Notes under the pieces: generated by a model
Database searches by the model: none
What the model was told of the DNA's origin: nothing
Seen by the model: only the letters and a program-made list of their open reading frames with translations
Translations under genes and position numbers: made by a program
Assembly: GCA_023231475.1 (NCBI GenBank)
Contig: JALJEE010002080.1
Coordinates: 1-46,874, forward strand
Origin: Seison nebaliae
Taxonomy: Eukaryota; Rotifera; Pararotatoria; Seisonacea; Seisonidae
Length of the DNA stretch: 46,874 bases
Reading direction: 5' to 3'
Shown here: positions 33,209-44,921 of the stretch, in pieces
Layout of the letters: each line of letters opens with the position of its first letter
Numbering within the stretch: the first letter of the stretch is position 1

Positions 33209-36200
33209 TCAAAATTTAAATTCTTCAAACTTTTTACATATCAATGAAATTTCATCTTCTGCGACGAATTGAAATTTTTCTGATAAATCAGAACTTCTTC
33301 GACTATTCCCTTCGCTGTATGTGTTCATATTATTAACAACACTACGATATTGAGAAAAATTTTCATTATTGAAATTGGTATCGATCGTTTTTCCAGTATC
33401 ATCATAATTGATAGGTGGTTTTGAGGTATTCGTCAAATTCGACACATCTATTTCATCGACATCATTTTCCTTGTCTTTTAACTTTCTCATTTGTTGTAAC
33501 GGAGTAATTGAAGATGATTCTTTTCCATCATCGTTGGAAATTTCGTCAATTGATTCTTTTCTTGAATCTGTCGAATGATTAGAATTTGACTCATCAATTT
33601 TTCTTGAATTGTCATCGGTTTTTCCATCCGCATTACTACTATTCGAATTTTCTGATCTTCTTCGATTTAACAAATTTTCATTCAATAATGATTTTGTGCA
33701 AGAATCTGTTAATTTCATTATAAATTGTTGCATCATTTCTTTTATTGAGCTGTCAGAAATATCATTATTCGAATGATCATCGATTGACGTTTTTCTTGAA
33801 CTTTCCACAATTGAATATTCACTAATTGATCCACTTCTGGAAGTGTTCGAAGTTCCTTTAATCGACTGGTCATCATTCAATACATTATCAATAATTTCTT
33901 GATCTTCTGATTCTCCTCTTGAGTTTATTGAAGTTCCTTCATTCGAATCTTTATCATTTTCTGATTCGTTTCTTTCATTTTCCCAATTTTCATTAATTTT
34001 TCCATTTTTTAAAGTTTCTTTGTTGAAATTCTTTTCACTAGATTCTTCTCTAATATGTTCCTCAATTTCTAAATTTGATTCATTTCCAGAAATGGAATGG
34101 TTCTCATCCATTGATGATTTTCTTGAACTTTTTGAAGTTCCATTATTTGAATATTTTTCTTCTGATTCGTCGTTCGAAATATTTTTATTAGAATTCTCCT
34201 TAATAGATTCTTTTCTTGAATCGTTTTTCACGTTTTCCTCATTTGCTTGTTTTGTTGAAATTTCTTCGTTTATGTTCTCGTTAATTGATTGTTTTCTTGA
34301 ACTTCTCAAAAGTTCATTAATCAGATGTTCTGAATTTGAATTAACTTCATTTGATTTTTCTTCGTTTTCATCATCTGTCATCAATACTGATTGATCATAA
34401 GGAGATAGTTGAAAGTTGAGAGAGTCATCATCAACATATTCTTGTTGAGGTCGTCTAGCGAAGATGATCTGCATAGCATAGATTGAATCTTTCATTCGAA
34501 TATCATTCATCAATTTATCTTTGTATTTATCTTCCTCTGATTTGTGAACTTCGCAGAGAACTTCACTAATTCTTTCGAAAACGAAACTTCTGTCGATCTG
34601 ATATTGAAGAAAATACTTTTGGTGTTTAATTGGGAACCATTCGGGAATATCAGAACAATAATTTTGCATATTCTCAATTCCAATCAAATGTGTAACATTG
34701 AGGAATTCATAGAGAACGATTGATGAGAATGATATATCGTTTTTGTCAATATCTTCATCAGAATGATTATCATCAACAGAAACATTCAATTGAAATTGAT
34801 AATAATCATCACTTCTAATTCTTTGGATGATTATTCTCAATTGACGATATTCCTTTTCACTCATCGTAAATTCTTCCATAGTTTTCCCAATGTCACTTGC
34901 GATTATTTTACAAATATTTCCAATAATTTCACAATATCTTCTAGGCAATTTTCGTTCCTTACACAAATGATATATATATCGAATATAACAAAACTTATTA
35001 ATCGCTTCCATTCCAAATAAATGACGTTGGAGATATTTGATGGAAGTTATTTGCATATCTGACATTTCCTCGTCTCTTCTGATGATCTGGTGGAACAATT
35101 CCACTCCAATCGTCTCCATAAGTAAGATGTTGATGAAAGTTTCATCTAATATTAAAAAATAAATTTTAAAATTTTTTTCAAAAACCAACTAACAATGTTC
35201 ATAATCGATTGGTGATGTGATGAAGGATGGGCAGAAATGATAAATTTTTATATTCTCATTCTTCAATAAACGAATTAAGAAGGCGAATAAATCAGTTCGT
35301 TCTCGCAAAAAATTTAATGGATGCATATCATAAAACCAGTCATCATGTTGATTGACTGTTCTTATATCCAAAAATTCTTTCACAACTTTTTCCATTTTCT
35401 TCATAAAACGTAACTGTTGCCTTTGGTAAGAGAAGGGTCCGATAATGAACTTTAAAGACGAAGGCCAATACGTTGCTTTGGTTACGGCAATTTGATACGA
35501 GAATATGCAACTATTAATTATACACTCCTCTATGTAATGTCGTGTGGTGTCCTCTCGTGCAGAATTCTTTCTTTTCCATCCATTCACTCGTATCGATTCT
35601 AAATGAAATTTTGTAAATCCTTCATTTCCAAAGGCTAAAATATAAAGATCGTCCGTAGTACTATTATTTGTCGCGAGTAGATCATACGTTAATTGTACGT
35701 GTGGACACCTTTGTCTAATAATCTTTTGACGACTTTCTCTTTCCGAATGCAAACATACTTTGACGATATCACATTTCTTTCCCAACTTCCCATGAGCGAG
35801 AGAATAATCGAAGTAATTTTGAATTGATTTTGATCGATTCATTGAATCCGTTGTAGTTTTTATTTCATTCTTCTTATACAACAAATTCCGCACCATAAAC
35901 CATGCTTGATTATCGATGGCGATATGAAGAGGTAATTGTAACGACTGGAAAGAGACATATAAATAATAAAAATGCAAAACTTCTAGAAATATTTTAACGA
36001 AAAAATTGGAGAAAATTTTTTGAAAAAAAATCAATAAAATTGAAGAGGATACGTGAAAGAGTCTTGTGACAAATATACGTGAATGGTTAAGAGAAAGGAA
36101 ATGAAAAAAAATCAAACTTTCGATGGTAAATTGAAATAATGATCGATGAGATGGTCAATGGCATTTTCGATGGAATCATCTGTCATAATTGGATGGATTT

Positions 36201-36753
36201 TCTTCAGAATTTGTTTCATCTGTTCACGATTGGAAAGAAGATTCATATAAAATTTGAAGCATTTCTTTGAGGAATATTTCACCATAAAATGCATTGCATT
36301 CCATCGAACCATTTCATGGAGATGTGGTGGTGAATCTGATTCACTATTGTACAAATATTTTGGATTTTCTCTCACTAACCATTTAATTTTCTCACAATTA
36401 TCATCAATAATATATCCACGAAAATTTAAGAAATGAGACAATTTTAAATTGGGATAAATTATTGGATTATCTATTCGAATTCTGTTATGGTGTTTTGACG
36501 ATGGTTTCGCTGGAGATGAAATGATATTTGATAAGAATCCAGAATCTTCATTTGACACTGGATTACTTTCATATGTTTTCAACGATTCTTCCGCTTCTTC
36601 TTTATTGGCATGAACTGTGAATGTTACATTTTTTGGATAAGTTTTCAAATCTTTTAAATTCTCAACAATATGAGGAAGATTCTTATTAATATTCTCATTA
36701 TTTCCATGGTCATTATTCCAATGAATAGAATAATACTTCTTATTCATCGTCAT
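33209..36753 (-). CDS. ANKLE2: ANKLE2/LEM4 homolog (nuclear envelope reassembly factor)
   Basis: ANKLE2 lets the nuclear envelope re-form after mitosis by recruiting PP2A and restraining VRK1, so that BAF is dephosphorylated. The gene has three exons: 36118-36753, 35194-35944 and 33209-35145 (introns 173 and 48 bp). The N terminus has the small caulimovirus-viroplasmin-like domain (KYYSIHWNNDHGN..., FTVHANKEEAEESL). Then comes the family block ENPKYLYNSESDSPPHLHE, WNAMHFMVKYSSKKC, and DHLIDHYFNLPSK-SLQLPLHIAIDNQAWFMVRN, which includes the ankyrin-like repeat. A middle region has WPSSLKFIIGPFSYQRQQ. The last ~450 residues are acidic, Ser/Asn/Glu-rich, with repeated SRKxS motifs. I see no LEM domain or membrane segment, but the invertebrate relatives often lack them. 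Family assignment rests on the N-terminal half. Confidence 0.8.
33300..34320 (-). repeat. Degenerate SRKxS-containing repeats in ANKLE2 C terminus
   Basis: The encoded linker repeats a short motif about eight times: SRKQS, SRKES, SRKSS, SRGES, SRSGS, SRKTS, SRKES and SRRSS. The first few and the SRKTS/SRKES ones are followed by I/M and an acidic or Asn-rich spacer of about 20-60 residues. At the DNA level the repeats are only weakly alike. Confidence 0.7.
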
Positions 36754-37053
36754 CTTTAAACTATCCGTTTTAGATTATTCAAGCCATAAATTCAATTTGT
36801 TCAATTGATATTAATTTAAATTTGGAAGAATGATAAATTATCACATTCATTATCTCTCCCGTTAATCATATTAATTATTAATTATTACAATTATTAGGCA
36901 TTATCAACAAATTAATCATTCATAATATCTAAAAATTAAAAAAAATTTTAATTTGATTTTCATTTACGATAATTGGGAAAAATAAGAATAAAACAAAATA
37001 ATATTCGAAATGAAATCATTAAAAATAGAGAAAAGTTTAAAATGCATTTTAAT
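36754..37053. other. Intergenic, nothing recognised
   Basis: A very AT-rich 300-bp gap lies between the ANKLE2 start and the SNW1 stop. It should carry the ANKLE2 promoter and the SNW1 3' end. Confidence 0.5.
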
Positions 37054-39296
37054 TTATCGACGATAATCACGTGATCTAGAGTGTTCATATGTTGAATCTC
37101 GACGATTGTCTCCATGACGACGAGAACGATCTCGTCGATTTTTATGAGATTCAGGTGAATCATTTCGATGTCGATGTCTATTATGAGATTTTTCTTTTGG
37201 ATGAAGATTTTTCTTGTATCTTCGACTTCTCCTCTCATCTTCACTGTCGAAATCGTCATTCTCATTGAAACTTTCTTGATAATTAAATTTATCACTTCTG
37301 AAAACAATTGAAATAAAATATATTCATATAAATGATAAAATTTTTATGAAAAATTTGAAACTTTTTCGATTGTTGTACTGAAGATTTTTTCACTTCATTC
37401 AAAAACGTTATCATTCCTGTTGGATCGTCTACTTTCTTCTTTTTATTATCATCCAACTCTTTCTTTTCTATTTTCCGTTTCTCTCTATGAACATTATCTT
37501 CGTCATCTGATGATTTGTTTTTACTTTTCATCCTTAAATCATTTGCTGATCTCTCAAATTGTACAGGTCCATTTCTTGTTAAATCAGCGTCTGCTCCACT
37601 AAAATGAGTTTCACTCACAAATCTAATAGAATAATTTATAATAATAATTTATTTGAAAAAATAACTTTTTCTCATTTTCGATTCTTTCGATTTCATCAAC
37701 AATCTTGTCAACATTCGATTGTTTCGTTGGACGATAAATGACATTCGCTGCATTCGTCTCCTTCCTCCATGGTTCATCATAGACATTATAGGCGTCTTCA
37801 TCACCAAAACCAGTTGATATTCCTTCGTTCATTGCAATTAATCTTGTATCGAAATCATCTTCTTTCTTCTTTTGGACATGTGGTAGGCCAAGTGCAATCT
37901 GTTCACTAATATCTCTCGTTTTATTTATGGCATCGAATTTCTTCCCATATTTTGGATTATTTCTCTCTAATGCCAATTGTTGTTTCCTTTCACGTTGTTT
38001 TTGTTTTCGGAGTAGATTTCTTCTTTTTTCATCTTCCTCTAATTGATTCTTATCTTTCACTTCCTCATTATCTGACGATGAGAGATCACTTGATATTTTC
38101 TTCTTTTTCTTCTTCTCATAATTAATATCATCATCATCCATTTCGTTTCGTTTCTTCTTTCGAATATCATCATCATCATCATTATCATCATCATCAGATG
38201 AAGAGGACGAAGATGAAGATGAATCGCCATAATCTGTAATTTTCCCCCGATTCGATTCATCATAATTCGATGTTAATTGTGCTCGTTGATTTCGTGCATT
38301 CTTCGCTAATCGTCTCAATTGATCTTCTTGAATATCTTTCTTCTTCTGATCCAACATCTCTTGTCTCTTCATTCGATATTCTACTTCTTCTCTCACCTTC
38401 TTATCCGCTATATCTAACGCATTCGTCATTTGAAATAATTTCTCAGAACATTTACTCGAAATTAATCGACGACCATCAGCAGCAATACGTTTATCCAATG
38501 GAATAGTGTAACCACGAGCATTCTTCCAATTAGAGATACATGGCGGAATCTTCCAATCCTGTTGTTCTTTCGCTGTAATTTTACGAGGTGGCGAATGGAG
38601 AACTGGAGCAGGTGGTGATGGTGGTGCTGCAGGAATTTTATCTGTTAATTTAAATCGTGGTGGAGAAAGAGGATCACGTTGCACGTTCGAAATTCGAACA
38701 ATTCGTTGACTACAATTTGAATTGAAATTTACACCGTTCTGAATTGGAGTATATCGATAATATGAAGCATCTGTTCGTTTATCTGCCAATTTTGTTGGGA
38801 GGACGTTCGATCGTTTCTCTTCGACAATACTGTCCAATTTCTCTTTCGTTTTCTGAGTAATATCTTCTACTACATCTTCCGATGGTCTCAACAATTCACT
38901 TTCATACAATTCATCATCATCAATCAAATCGTTCTTTGTTGCCATATCAGAATATTTCGAATAAATTATCTTATTCTTATTCGAAGATGATCCTTGTCGT
39001 AATAACGTGTCATATTTAATATCACCTGAAGCATCCATCTGCAATGATAGTGCATTGGATGATGCTCCTCTTTTCGTTTCACCCATTCTCAATGGATATT
39101 GTAATTCATCAATCTCTGGAAATGCTCCTCCATCTCCAAAATCTTCCATACATTTCGGTTTCCAATTCTTCCGATAACCATATGGTGGAATCTTCGAATG
39201 TTTCGGTTCGTCAACATCTTCCTCATCTAAAGTCAGAATATATTTGTTCTTCTTACTACTGTACACCGGATTAGGCAAACGTTCAGTTAACGACAT
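37054..39296 (-). CDS. SNW1: SNW domain protein SNW1/SKIP (spliceosome and transcription co-regulator)
   Basis: SNW1 (Prp45 in yeast) is a core component of catalytically active spliceosomes and a co-regulator of transcription. Start ATG 39296 (MSLTERLPNPVYSS). The family blocks are all present: PPYGYRKNWKPKCMEDFGDG, GAFPEIDELQYPLRMG, KIIYSKYSDM, RYTPIQNGVNFNS, GPPSPPAP-type APPSPPAPVLHSPPRK, the SNW motif in KIPPCISNWKNARGYTIPLD, DISEQIALGLP, and YNVYDEPWRKE. Exons are 37666-39296, 37362-37622 and 37054-37297 (introns 43 and 64 bp). The second join is less certain because the last exon has no family counterpart. There it reads SDKFNYQESFNEND and an Arg/Ser/His-rich tail (RRDRSRRHGDNRRDS, SRSRDYRR). 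An acidic Ser/Asp plus Lys-rich insertion lies at about 38060-38240 in the usually charged middle. Confidence 0.93.
38055..38245 (-). repeat. Ser/Asp and Lys-rich low-complexity insertion in SNW1
   Basis: Trinucleotide runs (ATC/TCT types) encode DSSSSSSSSSDDDDNDDDDD, then KKKRN, MDDDD and YEKKKKKK. It falls in the charged coiled-coil stretch after the SNW domain, where family members vary in length. Confidence 0.85.
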
Positions 39297-40098
39297 TACT
39301 TCCAATAATTTAAAAGGAACAACAAAATATTTTATTTTTTAAGCTAACAAATTAAATTTATATTTTAATAAATATTTCGTTCACCAGTTAAATCACAATA
39401 TATAATATGTGTATTATTAATTTTTTATAACTTGATGTCTATCTTTCATTTATTTTAATAGATTATCTATTATTTTATAAATTAATTAATTGGAATTATT
39501 TTTATTAATATTAAATTAATATTTAATTTTATGAATTATTGGCCCTAAAAAATAGAAACTGGTTAGCTTCACCCGATATTTCAACAGAATTACGGAATTA
39601 CAATTCTCAAATACGTATACTCCCTGAAAGATTAGTTACTTTTAATTAACCTGAGAATGAAACTATTTTTCTCACAAACTCAATTAAAGTTTCAATCATA
39701 ATTATCATTTGAATATTTGAGAAATGAATATAATAAAATAAGTATAATAGTGCTAATAATATTTTCATTCAAAAATTCACTATATTAGATTGTTATTATG
39801 ATAGTGAGTGAATGGATAATAGGATATATATCTCATTTCATATTAATTCTCGAATATTTCCTTTGTACGATATTCTCAATTTGTTCTTTGGCAATAGAAC
39901 AATGGAGCAACTTTACGGTAGAAAATGGATTGAAAAGAAGTTATTGATTAATTTTATGATTCAATAACTGTTTCTTTTAGATATTCGAATATTCATTCTC
40001 GAAATATATCAACTTCCATCCTTACAAGAGTTTATACTGAATAAGATGGAAATATTCTAGAATTTTTTATTTAAAAATTTATTTCGCTTTAAATTAAA
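39297..40098. other. Intergenic, nothing recognised
   Basis: This strongly AT-rich stretch lies between the SNW1 start and the GNPAT stop, with no open frame of note. The right part is probably GNPAT 3' UTR and the left part the SNW1 promoter. Confidence 0.55.
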
Positions 40099-42837
40099 TT
40101 AATTTTTCAATCCAGAGAAATTTTGAGCATTTGACAATTTCATTATTTGATCTATCGAATGTGCCACTGCTTCTTCTGAAAAAAAAGAGGAATTATTGAA
40201 TAGATGTTGAATAGAAAATGAACCTAATAATGTCAATCGATATTGGAAGAGGAGTGATTTCAATCCACCATCATTCAATACATTCTTATGGAATAAACTC
40301 TTATACGCATTCGACAATGTATCAATCGATAAACATTCAGGACTCAAGAATAGATGTGTTTCCTTCGTCATTTCCAAACGAGATCGCTGAGTAGTAATTG
40401 GAGCGATTTGATAGAAGAATACTATTTCATTCTCATTTAATAAAATTCCGTCCTGTATGAGTAAATCTTGCAATTCTAATGCGAAAAGTTTAGCGTCCTT
40501 CTTTCCGTTATTTAACATTTCCATAAATTTCTTTCGTTTCTCTTTTCTGAGAAGAGATTCTCTTCCATTTTTCAAAGTCATTTCTACGATCTTATAAACA
40601 AACTATAATTCGCAGAAGAATTCGAATGGAGAAAGTGAAATAGACGAACTTTATACGACATGAGATAAGAGAAGAAAAATTGGAGGAAATTTGGTAAATT
40701 TTTCTTCTCGTAAACTTTCGATAACTTTTCAAATTTCTTATAATTCAATTGATAATTTCGAAGTTTCTCTCAAAAAATTTAACTTTCTTTTGTAATTCTA
40801 CACTTCCTGAGATGAAATCGTTTTCAAATAAATTTAATAATTCTCCATAATTTCGGAACAAGTCGCCACCCATTAATAACGACGCTTCTAAAAAAGCGGC
40901 ATCGACCAATAGATGAAGAATTTGATTTCTTTAATGGTGAAATTGAAGAAATTTTGAGATTTGAATGAGAACTTGTAATGAAGAATTTTGATGAAACTCT
41001 CACAATATGGAAATGCGTCTTCTTTCGTGATACGACATTCTTTCAACAAATTCACAATTTTTGGAATTTTATTCAAATTTCTATTGGCTGCTCGAATAGT
41101 AGTAATATTTTCATTCATTAACAAGAAAAGATCATTATTCATCTTTATAAGTTGATGAAATGATTTATCGATATCGTCGATATTTTTCACTTCACAATCA
41201 GACAGAATTGTCGACAATTTTGGGAATTTGACGGAATTATTGGAATTGTTGAGAGGAGAAAGTAGTTGAATGAAATTAATGAAGATTTCTCGGAATTGAA
41301 GTGTTTGTTGAAGGAATTGGGAATAATTGATAGAGTTCAATTGATTGTTAATTTTAATATGATAATGGAAATTTTGATGTGTTTCTATTAATAATTTATT
41401 CTTTTTATGAATATGAATTAAATCATTTTCAACATCATCATCATCATCAACTTCATTCGGTAATAAACATTGATGAGAAAGAATAAGATGTTCATTAATC
41501 TCGTTAGAATTGTGAAGATGTTGAAGGATTTTGTGATGGAATAAAAGAAGGAATGATAAAGAGAAAATGGTCGTTCCACTAATTCGAGTACCGATTTGTT
41601 GTTGCCAAATGATTGTTTGGGAGACATCATTAAGAATGGGAGCGAGTAACGGACATTTATCCAAACGACACTGGACATGTCTAGAGATGATTAAAATGGA
41701 ATAATTGATAATGGAGAAAATTTGAACTTTGGACGGAAATTAAAAGGAATTTTCGAACATGTGATTATATCTTTCAAATGGATAGGAGAATTGAAATTAA
41801 AATGAATATTCCCATAATCGTTGAATAATAATGAGAAGATAGATAATAAAGCAGAAATCGTTTCTTTCGGTTTCTTATTTCCCAACATTTCATTTGCATA
41901 AAGATTCTGTTCGAAGATTCGATCGAAACTAATAGAGATTGGAACGAGTGCAATATCATAACATTCATTTTGTAAAAACAAATCGATACAAGTCGATAAT
42001 AAACCGATTTTTGGGGACAATGATTTGCCCGTTCGACTTCGAGTGCCTTCGATAAAGAAACAAAATGGAGCGAGATTTTTCTTCATAATTTGTCTTGTCA
42101 CACACTCCAATAACGTTAAATAGAGACTACCACAGTAAATGGACATCGTCTCATTTTGTATCAGATGTAAATTTTGAGATTGTTGACGATAATCGAGAAA
42201 ATTCGAAAAATGTTCTTCTTTCATCTCAGGGAATTGTTTATCGAATCCTCTTTTAATAAAGAATGCTCCACATTGTTGCATTAGAGTGGAGAGGAATCCT
42301 AATGATAAGAAATCATTCGCTGCTGCTATTAATGGCATTGGTAATCGTAATCGATATAGAACGAGAGTTAACAACAAAAAATCTAAATAAGATCGATGTG
42401 TTGGTAAGTAGATGATGGGACAATTGCGTCGTTGCAATTCACGAATCTATGAGGAAATTTATGAAGTTTGTCCACATAGAAATTTCGAACTTTAAATAAA
42501 TTCTCTTCATCGATCTCTATACGTTGAAACCAGCAACGACAGAATAGTTGAAAAGAAGAAATGAAAGTTCGGAGGACAAATGGTGAAAATGGCAGGAACA
42601 TTTCTTTAACTAGTTCGTCGATCTTCCTCCAATTCTCCTTCGCTTTCTTCTCATCTCCATAGAAAGAAATCTTTTTAATTCATTGAAAATTGGAGGAAAG
42701 TTAATGGAAACTAATTTAATCAATGCTTTCATTCGATCATCAGTCTTCACTGCTGATATGATTTCCATCACTCCAAATCGAGAAATTGTCGTCATTTCTC
42801 CACTATCTCGATTTTCATATCGCAAGAGATCGATCAT
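40099..42837 (-). CDS. GNPAT: Dihydroxyacetone-phosphate acyltransferase (GNPAT/DHAPAT)
   Basis: GNPAT acylates dihydroxyacetone phosphate, the first step of ether lipid (plasmalogen) synthesis, normally on the inner face of the peroxisome. ATG 42837 opens MIDLLRYENRDSGE; an intron (42671-42711, 41 bp) joins MKALIKLI to SFYGDEKKAKENW. A second (42447-42490, 44 bp) leads into the acyltransferase domain: CPIIYLPTHRSYLDFLLLT with the HxxxxD motif, GAFFIKRGFDK, FFIEGTRSRTGKSLSPKIGL, and YDIALVPISISFDRIFEQNL then KKPKETISALL. The C-terminal region continues GTRISGTTIFSLSFLLLFHH and, after another splice, HYKNQILHLLVDAAFL. The last exon (40099-40580) is less certain. It may be the GNPAT tail or a separate small gene starting MTLKNGRESLLRK; as read it ends GLKN, with no peroxisomal PTS1. 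The N-terminal half is firm. Confidence 0.85.
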
Positions 42838-43682
42838 ACTTAATTTAAATAAACACTATTATTATAAAGTTATTATAAGCTATTATTCAAATTTAGCGTT
42901 CATAATAGGAAAAATTCAAATTTTAATTTTTTTTAATCAGAAAAATTTTAATTTTTTTTTTTTAAATTAATAATAGTTTTAATATTTTAGTTAATAGTAA
43001 TTAATAACTATAGAAAAAAAAATTTTTTTTTTTCGATCGAGTATCCATTGATTAAGATTGATTGTCAGTTAGATTCATTTAATTTGGATATGGTGTATAT
43101 ATTCATTCCTATGTTGTTTATATATGATGAAGTTTGTTAACTGATGAAAAGAACATGCGAATATTATCGCAGGATATAATTGACTTGTCATGAAAAAATG
43201 GGGATATGAAATATTTTCCAAAGGAAATCAAGTTAAACTGTCAAAAGATTCGGAGAATTTGCAATTTTCAATAACATCGGCATCTTTTTTCTCTGAAAGA
43301 GAGACATGGTGAAGCATGTGTTTTGTATGTTTTTGATGGTACAAACTCATGATAATATTACGAGTATGAAAAAATGAAATATTTTATTTGATGAGAAACA
43401 AATTTAATAGTTTCAGCTTAGAATATGAGCTCGATCTCTCGATGATGGTAATTGAAATCGACTGGTCGTTTTCTATAACTGTTTTGTTTTATCACCAATT
43501 ACTTTGTGATTCAAAGTTCTGATTAATAATTGTCTGATCTTTTCATTAGTTTTTTTTTGCTTTGTTTTTCTTTGAATTTTCTGTATAAGCGAAAGTGGTG
43601 AAAGGTAGAAGATATGCAATTGTAAAAACGAAAGACAAGTCCGATAAATTTTATTGAAGTTTTCTTCTCTCCTATCTATAGT
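42838..43682. promoter_or_regulatory. Divergent intergenic region between GNPAT and the glutamate carrier
   Basis: The two start codons face away from each other across 845 bp, so both promoters lie here. The left part (42840-43030) is extremely AT-rich with A/T homopolymer runs. No coding exon or known motif could be supported. Confidence 0.45.
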
Positions 43683-44606
43683 ATGGGTTGTGATAATCGA
43701 GAAGATTTCCATTTCGTACCACGTATTGTCAACGCTGGAATTGCCGGAGTTATTGGTGTTGCTTGTACATTTCCTTTAGATTTAGTGAAGACTCGATGGC
43801 AAAACCAGGAGATTGGTGGGGGAAAAAAGATTTATTCTTCGTTGAGAGACGCATTAAAGAAAACGATTAGTAATGAAGGAATACGTGGATGTTATCGTGG
43901 CAGTGGAGTGAACATGCTCCTCATTACACCAGAGAAAGCGATCAAACTTGTCGCTAATGATTATTTCCGATATTTCTTAACTACTCCCGACGGTTGCTTA
44001 CCATTTTATCGGGAAGTGATGGCTGGTGCTGGTGCCGGTACCTGTCAAATTATTGTCACTACACCAATGGAATTGTTGAAGATTCAATTACAGGATGCTG
44101 GTCGTGGAGGAACGATGAATCGATCACAACAAAGTGCTTCGAAAGTTGCACTGAAATTAATTCGGGAGAGAGGTCTCACCGGTTTATATAAAGGAACTGG
44201 TGCCACTTTCCTTAGAGATTGCACTTTCTCTATGATCTACTTCCCTTTATTCGCCAATTTGAATGCATTAGGAAGACGACGACCTGAAGCACCAGATGAA
44301 ACGATTTTCGTCGATTCATTCTTTGCCGGTTTAGCTGCTGCTACTTGTGGCAGTTTCTGTGTCACACCGTTGGATGTGGTGAAGACACAATTGCAAAGTC
44401 TCAATCGATTAAAAGGTGAAAAAACGTTTAATGGAGTGTGGGACACGATCAAACATATTTGGCACCATCAAGGTTTCCGAGGTTATTTCAAAGGCGGTGC
44501 AGCAAGATGTATGGTAGTTGCACCGTTGTTTGGAATAGCTCAATCAATTTACTATATTGGTATTGCAGAAAAGATTTTTGACTTCTTTACACCACAACCG
44601 TCATGA
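43683..44606 (+). CDS. SLC25A22: Mitochondrial glutamate carrier (SLC25A22/A18 type)
   Basis: This is an intronless gene of 307 aa, the usual size for a mitochondrial carrier. The protein should sit in the inner mitochondrial membrane and import glutamate with a proton. It has three repeats, each with the carrier signature: PLDLVKTRWQ, PMELLKIQLQ and PLDVVKTQLQ. The glutamate-carrier type is suggested by PRIVNAGIAGVIGVACTFP, GCYRGSGVNMLLITPEKAIK, FYREVMAGAGAGTCQIIVTT, GLYKGTGATFLRDCTFSMIY and FPLFANLNALGRR, all strongly kept in SLC25A22/A18. ATG 43683 (MGCDNREDFHFVP) is the natural start. The sequence is much better conserved than its neighbours, with no low-complexity insertions. Confidence 0.95.
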   Translation: MGCDNREDFHFVPRIVNAGIAGVIGVACTFPLDLVKTRWQNQEIGGGKKIYSSLRDALKKTISNEGIRGCYRGSGVNMLLITPEKAIKLVANDYFRYFLTTPDGCLPFYREVMAGAGAGTCQIIVTTPMELLKIQLQDAGRGGTMNRSQQSASKVALKLIRERGLTGLYKGTGATFLRDCTFSMIYFPLFANLNALGRRRPEAPDETIFVDSFFAGLAAATCGSFCVTPLDVVKTQLQSLNRLKGEKTFNGVWDTIKHIWHHQGFRGYFKGGAARCMVVAPLFGIAQSIYYIGIAEKIFDFFTPQPS

Positions 44607-44921
44607 CGAACATTTTCACTTTAGTTTCACTCTTTCATATCTCCCAATTAATTATAGTTTTTTTATAGGAATTTATTTATTTCTCTCAAATACATTTTAT
44701 GGAAATTGTTCTTTTCGCAGAATGTTAACTTTTTATGAATCTAATCTCCGATTTCTTTTAATTATTGTAACATTTTTAAGATTCAAAGTAATTTCTTCTT
44801 CTTGCGATAGTGTCAGCTAAAAGATTCATTAAGCATTTCTTGGGTTTTCTAATGAAATTATTTGTCTAATAAAAGTATTTATTTTATTCGATTAGATTAA
44901 TTTTCTGATTTTCCGAAGAGA
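44607..44921. other. Short intergenic stretch, nothing recognised
   Basis: The 315-bp gap between the carrier stop and the TRAPPC2L start on the same strand is AT-rich and has no supported exon. Confidence 0.5.

Noticed and set aside
38057-38263. Met/Ile-rich minus-strand frame within SNW1
   Set aside because: Shadow of the Ser/Asp trinucleotide run in another frame.
40099-40581. Independent small gene of 160 codons
   Set aside because: Kept as the probable GNPAT 3' exon because it is in the expected place and a splice join is possible; the alternative cannot be excluded.
42447-42490. A 29-bp intron in GNPAT starting at a GTGGAC donor
   Set aside because: The 44-bp alternative with donor GTTCGA gives a far better match to the family (EENLFK-IRELQRR) and fits the usual intron size.
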